DNA of 40,817 bases from Deltaproteobacteria bacterium (GTDB taxonomy: Bacteria; Desulfobacterota; Desulfobulbia; Desulfobulbales; SURF-16): assembly GCA_030667965.1 (NCBI GenBank), contig DAOUUW010000006.1, forward strand, positions 1 to 40,817, given 5' to 3'. A program made the translations under genes and the position numbers. The notes beneath the pieces are model-generated. The model was not told the DNA's origin. It ran no database searches and worked only from the letters and a program-made list of their open reading frames with translations. This document shows positions 35,689 through 40,817 of the stretch, piece after piece (the stretch's first letter is position 1; every line of letters begins with the position of its first letter).

Positions 35689-36231
35689 TCAATCCCACAT
35701 GATCAGTCCCAGATGGCTGCCGACAGCCTTGGCATATCCCTTATCCTCAACACTGAGTCCAGCCTGGAAAAGACCATTTTCGTCAATGGAACTGCACCAA
35801 TTGACAAAGCCCCTGCAGGTGAAGCCGTCCGGTGAATCCGGAGAAAAAGAAGAGTTGAAAGTGCAGCCGACCATCACTCCCTGACAAAGATTACATCCGC
35901 TTTCCAGCCGCATGCCGGACAGGCTGATGTCCACGGTAAAGGCATCAGCCGTTTTCAGCGGGTGTCCCGCCATGCCAAGACCTTTTTCTAGCCTCACCGG
36001 AATTTTCCTCGTCATCCGGTGGATATGCCGTCGGCCATTTTTGATAAAGCCGTATGTCATGGAAACCGCATTCAGCATATTGTGGATTTGCTGGAAGTGA
36101 TAACACTGCTTATACAGCTGAGATCTGCAGAAAATCCGGGCATGTTCACGGGTGGGAATATACATCCCTCCCTTGGTGGCAATGCACCCGTTACAGCTGT
36201 CTGCAGACCAGTATGGGCAATGTTGGTTCAT
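35689..36231 (-). CDS. PilZ-domain-like protein with N-terminal Cys-rich module
   Basis: Start MNQHCPYW assumed; Cys module plus RMTRKIPVRLEKG...DISLSGMRLESG PilZ-like core. Confidence 0.65.
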   Translation of the reverse strand: MNQHCPYWSADSCNGCIATKGGMYIPTREHARIFCRSQLYKQCYHFQQIHNMLNAVSMTYGFIKNGRRHIHRMTRKIPVRLEKGLGMAGHPLKTADAFTVDISLSGMRLESGCNLCQGVMVGCTFNSSFSPDSPDGFTCRGFVNWCSSIDENGLFQAGLSVEDKGYAKAVGSHLGLIMWD

Positions 36232-36271
36232 TTGTTTATCTATAGTAATGGGAACTTCAGGGTTAAAGGTT

Positions 36272-36314
36272 GATAAGCGCAGACATCGAGAGGAAAAACC
36301 AACAATTTCCAATG
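36272..36314. repeat. ~43-bp repeat shared (inverted) with 29164-29207
   Basis: GATAAGCGCAGACATCGAGAGGAAAAACCAACAATTTCCAATG versus the reverse complement of CATTGGAGATTGTTTGGTTTTTTCTCTCGATGTCTGCGCTTATC. Confidence 0.75.
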
Positions 36315-36502
36315 TGGTTACCAACGAAATTCAGCCATTCATTAGAACACGGTGCTGTAGGAGCGGCTTTAGCCGCGAAAAGGGCTGGCAAGGAGATGGA
36401 ACTGCTTGCTTGCCAACCCGGAAAATTCGCGGATAAATCCGCTCCCACCTGCATTATTTGCCGGTTACTTACTTAGGAGGCTGAAAATTATTGGTAATCT
36501 CA
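36314..36502. repeat. 186-bp dispersed repeat, copy 2 (inverted relative to 1643-1828)
   Basis: Core GTAGGAGCGGCTTTAGCCGCGAAAAGGGCTGGCAAGGAGATGGAACTGCTTG...GCGGATAAATCCGCTCCCACC is the reverse complement of copy 1. Confidence 0.85.
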
Positions 36503-36558
36503 TATTTTTAATTTCTCTCTCACCCTGCCCCTCTTCCGAGTGAGAGAGAGGGAATGGG

Positions 36559-36939
36559 TTATAATTTTTTGCCAGCTCCAGCAGGAGGTCCATCACCGCC
36601 ACTTGCCGGGGTTTCAACCGCCTCATCCAGGAACATCACCCGGCGGAACCAGGCATCGCTTTCGATCACTTCATGCTCCTTGTTGATCGTCTCCTGGTTC
36701 CAGAGGGCGTAAAAGAAATCGCCACCCGGGCTGGCGGCCACACTGGCTTCACCGGACATGATTTTACTGCTGCCTTCCAGCCAATCGAAGTAGTCGCCTA
36801 CACCGTCATCGTCTGTGTCTTTGTCCTCCAAACCCTGCGAGCGGAGATTAGCCCATAACTCCCCCTTATTTATTGCGTAATTGGAAGAATTATCTGCCGG
36901 AAGTCGTTCATTCTTGTTTCCTCCTGGATGAAAATCTCA
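36559..36939 (-). pseudogene. 5'-truncated remnant homologous to the C-terminus of the 37059-40196 product
   Basis: FDWLEG..K.MSGEASVAASPGGDFFYALWNQ...DAWFRRVMFLDEA aligns to FDWLEGKEDTHAAEASMHASPGGKFFWAVWEQ...DAPLRRLMFLDGE; frame closes upstream at ~36937 without a proper gene start. Confidence 0.65.
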
Positions 36940-37058
36940 ACGATGAATACAGCGACCTCCCGAGCTACCCTGTCCCCCTCCCCCGGGGATCTGGGGAGGG
37001 GCTTCTTGTTCGAGACAAATTGACTTATGGATCCGGTCTATTCAGTCACTGGATCTTT

Positions 37059-40000
37059 CTAGGGCTTTCCGTTCGACGGCGGGGTGAAATTTTCGCCGGG
37101 GCCCTTGCTGGGTTCGGTGTCGTCGTCGATCTCACCATCCAGGAACATGAGCCTTCTGAGAGGAGCATCGGTGTCGTACGCTTCCCCGTCTGCGTCTTCC
37201 TTCCACTGTTCCCAAACGGCCCAGAAGAACTTGCCACCAGGACTGGCGTGCATGGAAGCCTCGGCAGCGTGGGTGTCTTCTTTGCCTTCCAGCCAGTCGA
37301 AGTAGCCCTCATTTTTATCGCTTTCGAGGTCATAAGTCGGAACACCATCAAGCAACGGTGCGTCATCTTCCCACACATATTCATAGTCATCGCCGTAATT
37401 GGTGGCGCGGCTATAGTACATGTCCTGGGGAGGCGCCTCGCCGAACTCTGAAAGCGTGTTGTCTCCCACCTCGAAGGTGATGAAGAATACGGAAGGATCA
37501 CGCTCACTCTCATTATCACCATTGGGGTCGTCGATAGTTATTCCGTCTGCGGCGAGGATGCTCGAGTGCGTCGGACCTCCGGTGGGCGCGTAACGCGGAT
37601 CAAGCACGGTCTCCTTGAGGCCGTTGAGTATGGACATGCTGCGGGTTGGCTCAAACTGACCCGCAATCAGATCGAACTCCACCTTGTATTCGGTAGTGGT
37701 ACCGGCGGGTCCCATCCACTCGTAGAACTTCGTGCCGTCGGCTACAACTTCCACCCCATCCGGCAAGGCCTGCGTGTCGGTCCAGCCTTCGGGCAAGGTG
37801 GTCCAGGTGTCGCCGCCGTCAAAGGAACGCCGGACGTACAGGTTGTAGTTGTCGTGGCCCCAGGTATTGGCCAGCCAGTTGGGAGACCATGCATACAACA
37901 ACATGATGAAGTCGCCGGACATGTAGCCCCGGTGTCCCTTCGCCACATCGTAGGGGTTTTCCCAGGACTGATCGTCCAAGTTGGTCAAAGCAGTATCCGT
38001 GATTACCGCGCCGTAATTGGCCCCGAGCTGTTGCCACTCGTAGACCTTCGGCATCTGGTCCACGCCTTCCGGCAACAAAGCCATATCGATGTCGTCGAAG
38101 GCCTCGTTGAAGGGGAACGCCGCGATCAGGGCGTCGATGTCACTGCCAATGGAGCTGGCTTCCCCACCAATATCCGGCACGTCGAAAGGCATGCCGGCGG
38201 ACAGGGCCTCGGGCGGAGAGATGCAAAGACCCTTGACGTAGCGCGGATTTAATCCCTCTGTGAAGAGCTTGGTCGCGCATTCCATGCAGTCGTAGCCGAA
38301 GGGGTTGTCCACGGCGGCATCGAACACTTCAGGGATGACGAAACGGCGGCCATAGACATCGGCCGGGCCACCCTGACGAATGATCCCCTGCTTCCACATA
38401 CCCAGTGCCACTGTGCCGGACGGGCCGGCGTCCTTGGCAGGCTGGGAGATCAGGCTGAAGCGCCGGGCGATCTCGCACTGCAGCAGCGTTGTGTCCATCA
38501 CCGGCTCTGGTTGTTCTTCGTAAATCGGATCAGGCTCGATATGCATGAATCGGTAATCATAGGTAATATTACCGTCCGCAGATACAGCGGATTCAGGATA
38601 CTCCACCAGACGATTTTCAGTTTGTATAATGGGCGTTCCGTCCGGGTAGACCGCCGGCTGGTTGAGCATCAGGCCCTGGGAGACCAGTTCCGGGGTGCGC
38701 ATGTCGAAGCTGTGGTACCAGATGTTCTTGCCCATGTCGACTTTTTCGATCAATTCGCCTGGATCGTAGTCTAATTCCTCACCCAGACCCTTGGATTCCT
38801 CGTAGGCCATGACAACCCAAGCCTCGTCAAACACACCGTCGCCGTCCGTGTCGTAGCCCCGCAGGTTGACTCGGTTACGCGTAGCCCCGGTGTTGCCCCG
38901 CATGAGGCGGCCATCTTCGGCAACGCACATTTGTAAATCCATTGGAGTAGTTGAGGTCGGGGGATTATTGGTGATGTCTGGGACCTCCACCGTGACCTTT
39001 ACCGTACTTGCACAAAGATCGCACGTACCGCTGTCGTCTTGGTCGAGCTCGTAGAGGTAGGAGGGCACTCCAACCGTATCGTAATCATCCGGCTTTGCGA
39101 GTCCCATGGCGTTGTCGGTCAAACGAACCGGCATGGACATGGGGATGCCCACTGCGGGAGTGGTATCGAGAGTGTAAACGGCCAGATCTATGGCGCTGAA
39201 GCCTTCAGCCCCGTCATCCACCTTATCGAAATCATTCCAATCGATGTAGCTGTACCAGATGTCGGTCTCGTGGTGCGCAACAGCGCCGCTCCAGCCTTCG
39301 CCGGGGCCTTCACCGGTGCCGGGCCGCAGACCATCAGGATCTTCCTGCCAGGTAACCACGAAGCCGGCACCGCCGGCCACGCCCACCTCGATGCGGTGCA
39401 CGTCGCGCCGGCCGGACGTCAGCCGTTCGGCCTGACGCCACACCACCGCGTCGTATACCCCGTCAAGGTTGGTATCTTCCAGCGTGCCGCGGCAAGTCCA
39501 CAGCGTTGCATAGGGCACCTCGCCCACTGAAGGAAAGCCTTCATCGGCAAAATCGGACGAGCTCTGGGAGCCGGTGACTCCAAAGATGTCGTCCACGTAC
39601 AAGTCGAAACCCTCATCTGTCCGGTTAATTCCCAGATACGCTGCAAGGGCTTCACGGTCCGTGTCCGACATGGCGTAGTTGGGATTGCCACCGTTGGCAT
39701 AACGGCTGGCCCAGGCGGCCATCACTTTGGTTCCGGCCGAATTGGTGAAAAGCCGGAAGGTGTCACCGTAATAGGTGGTTTTATCCTTGAGCGTGAAGGA
39801 ACTCTTATCTCCCGACTTCGACAGGTTCGAGCGTATAAAGGTATTGCCGTCATCCAGACTCACTGCGCCAAACACATCGCGTTTGCCGTGACCCGGGAAT
39901 TCTCCGCTGTCCGCGGGATTGACTACAGGCCCATCGTGATACATAGCAATAAGCGGCCTGACGTAATCGTTGGTAAATTCACTGCCATCTTTGGCGATAT

Positions 40001-40196
40001 AAGTGACCGGCGCCGGTTCGCCTACCGAATCTCTGGCTAGAACGTTCTTATACAACACAACTAGCGCGGCGTGATTTGTATCCAAGTCCGGTGTTTTTGA
40101 AATGTCCTTTACGAACAGTTCTCCGTCTTCGGCAAAAGCAGGGGCAGCCAGCATGAGCAGCATGGCCAGGGTGGCAATGTAGCGTTTTGTTTTCAT
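37059..40196 (-). CDS. Large secreted protein, probable 'choice-of-anchor O'-type family, function unknown
   Basis: 1045 aa, signal peptide MKTKRYIATLAMLLMLAAPAFAED; sialidase/BNR-like 'LYVRRSFDGGDTWTTLPEGW'; family name from memory, not verified. Confidence 0.8.
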   Translation of the reverse strand: MKTKRYIATLAMLLMLAAPAFAEDGELFVKDISKTPDLDTNHAALVVLYKNVLARDSVGEPAPVTYIAKDGSEFTNDYVRPLIAMYHDGPVVNPADSGEFPGHGKRDVFGAVSLDDGNTFIRSNLSKSGDKSSFTLKDKTTYYGDTFRLFTNSAGTKVMAAWASRYANGGNPNYAMSDTDREALAAYLGINRTDEGFDLYVDDIFGVTGSQSSSDFADEGFPSVGEVPYATLWTCRGTLEDTNLDGVYDAVVWRQAERLTSGRRDVHRIEVGVAGGAGFVVTWQEDPDGLRPGTGEGPGEGWSGAVAHHETDIWYSYIDWNDFDKVDDGAEGFSAIDLAVYTLDTTPAVGIPMSMPVRLTDNAMGLAKPDDYDTVGVPSYLYELDQDDSGTCDLCASTVKVTVEVPDITNNPPTSTTPMDLQMCVAEDGRLMRGNTGATRNRVNLRGYDTDGDGVFDEAWVVMAYEESKGLGEELDYDPGELIEKVDMGKNIWYHSFDMRTPELVSQGLMLNQPAVYPDGTPIIQTENRLVEYPESAVSADGNITYDYRFMHIEPDPIYEEQPEPVMDTTLLQCEIARRFSLISQPAKDAGPSGTVALGMWKQGIIRQGGPADVYGRRFVIPEVFDAAVDNPFGYDCMECATKLFTEGLNPRYVKGLCISPPEALSAGMPFDVPDIGGEASSIGSDIDALIAAFPFNEAFDDIDMALLPEGVDQMPKVYEWQQLGANYGAVITDTALTNLDDQSWENPYDVAKGHRGYMSGDFIMLLYAWSPNWLANTWGHDNYNLYVRRSFDGGDTWTTLPEGWTDTQALPDGVEVVADGTKFYEWMGPAGTTTEYKVEFDLIAGQFEPTRSMSILNGLKETVLDPRYAPTGGPTHSSILAADGITIDDPNGDNESERDPSVFFITFEVGDNTLSEFGEAPPQDMYYSRATNYGDDYEYVWEDDAPLLDGVPTYDLESDKNEGYFDWLEGKEDTHAAEASMHASPGGKFFWAVWEQWKEDADGEAYDTDAPLRRLMFLDGEIDDDTEPSKGPGENFTPPSNGKP

Positions 40197-40254
40197 GATT
40201 TTTCCCTCGTGTCTCGTCGTTTTTCTTTTCAGTTTTAAAGCTGAGTGTTTTATT

Positions 40255-40352
40255 AAACACGAGGCCCGCGAAGGGCACGAAGGGGGTGCTTTTGTAAAAA
40301 CAGATTGAATTTTTTCATTTTTCTTCGTGTGCTTCGTGATCTTCGTGGTTAC
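40255..40352. repeat. CACGAAG(NN) 9-bp-period palindromic repeat
   Basis: acacgaggcccgcgaagggcacgaag ... cttcgtgtgcttcgtgatcttcgtggtt; related copies at ~1611, ~1850, ~27360 and ~30085. Confidence 0.75.
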
Positions 40353-40493
40353 AAAATTATTGTAATTTGGCCATCAGGCCTTTGCCGGTGCGCAATGCGC
40401 AGTACACGATTTCATGCACTGCGCATGTGCTCCGGAAATGTCTGTATTTTAATATTTTTTTTGTTAAATTAAGGCAACGACTGATCACGATTG

Positions 40494-40519
40494 CCGGCCC
40501 GGGTAAATCCCCGGGCCGG
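40494..40519 (-). terminator. Strong GC hairpin downstream of the third paralogue
   Basis: CCGGCCCGGG-N6-CCCGGGCCGG perfect stem just past the stop of the gene entering from the right edge; U-tract weak. Confidence 0.5.
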
Positions 40520-40542
40520 TAGCCATGATGTACCGTATGATG

Positions 40543-40817
40543 TTAGTCGTCATCACCTCCGGAATCACTGGTGAAGTCGTCGTCCGAACCGGCTTCCTCT
40601 TCAGGAATGATCGCCGCTTCCACCGTAGTGGTCTCTGCTTCGGTCGTAGCGACGTTCGCAGGAAAATCAGCGGACATGATCCGGCGGAACACGATGTCGC
40701 TGCCTTCTTCGCCTTCATCCAGCCAGCTGGCGTAGAAACGCGAGCCGTCGGGAGTCATACGAAGCTGCACTTCACCCTGCTCCTGGTCGCCCTTGGCCAT
40801 CCAGGGGGTGCCATAGA
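40543..40817 (-). CDS. C-terminal part of another large secreted paralogue, truncated by window edge
   Basis: Frame open to the window edge (YGTPWMAKGDQEQGEVQL); PDGSRFYASWLDEGEEGSDIVFRRIM resembles the C-terminal motif of the 37059-40196 protein. Confidence 0.7.
   Translation of the reverse strand, partial: YGTPWMAKGDQEQGEVQLRMTPDGSRFYASWLDEGEEGSDIVFRRIMSADFPANVATTEAETTTVEAAIIPEEEAGSDDDFTSDSGGDDD

Noticed and set aside
37566-38252. 228-aa + strand ORF opposite the 1045-aa secreted protein
   Set aside because: Shadow ORF inside a long GC-rich gene.

Overview
This 40.8 kb window reads as an anaerobic, multiheme-cytochrome-rich bacterial chromosome, Desulfuromonadales/Geobacter-like by gene content (inference only; no rRNA or marker phylogeny was possible). 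The left third (1-12365, all + strand) is a compact run. It contains a truncated outer-membrane beta-barrel, three secreted/lipoprotein genes with CsgG/GNA1162-like N-terminal domains, a parvulin PPIase, a 26-CXXCH lipocytochrome, a 16-CXXCH cytochrome, an NHL-type propeller, an OmcS-like hexaheme candidate whose third heme site is CX5CH, and a YVTN-type propeller lipoprotein. I interpret this run as a candidate extracellular cytochrome-filament ('nanowire') plus porin-cytochrome conduit locus, the most interesting system here. On the - strand follow a histidine kinase, a CbcSTU-like NrfD / 4x[4Fe-4S] / pentaheme module with a candidate sigma-54 promoter, ftsH, and a histidine kinase / sigma-54 response regulator pair plus a second PAS-AAA-Fis regulator. 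The right half holds housekeeping genes (DUF4126, ArfB-like, FKBP, NUDIX, nitroreductase), a RAYT transposase flanked by REP palindromes, an ECF sigma/anti-sigma module with unknown secreted and Cys-rich proteins, a TPR/beta-barrel protein, a Cys-module PilZ protein, and an array of large secreted paralogues (one full-length, one remnant, one cut by the window edge). Several families of intergenic inverted repeats (186, 92 and 213 bp, and 9-bp-periodic palindromes) are present. No CRISPR, rRNA or tRNA was recognised.
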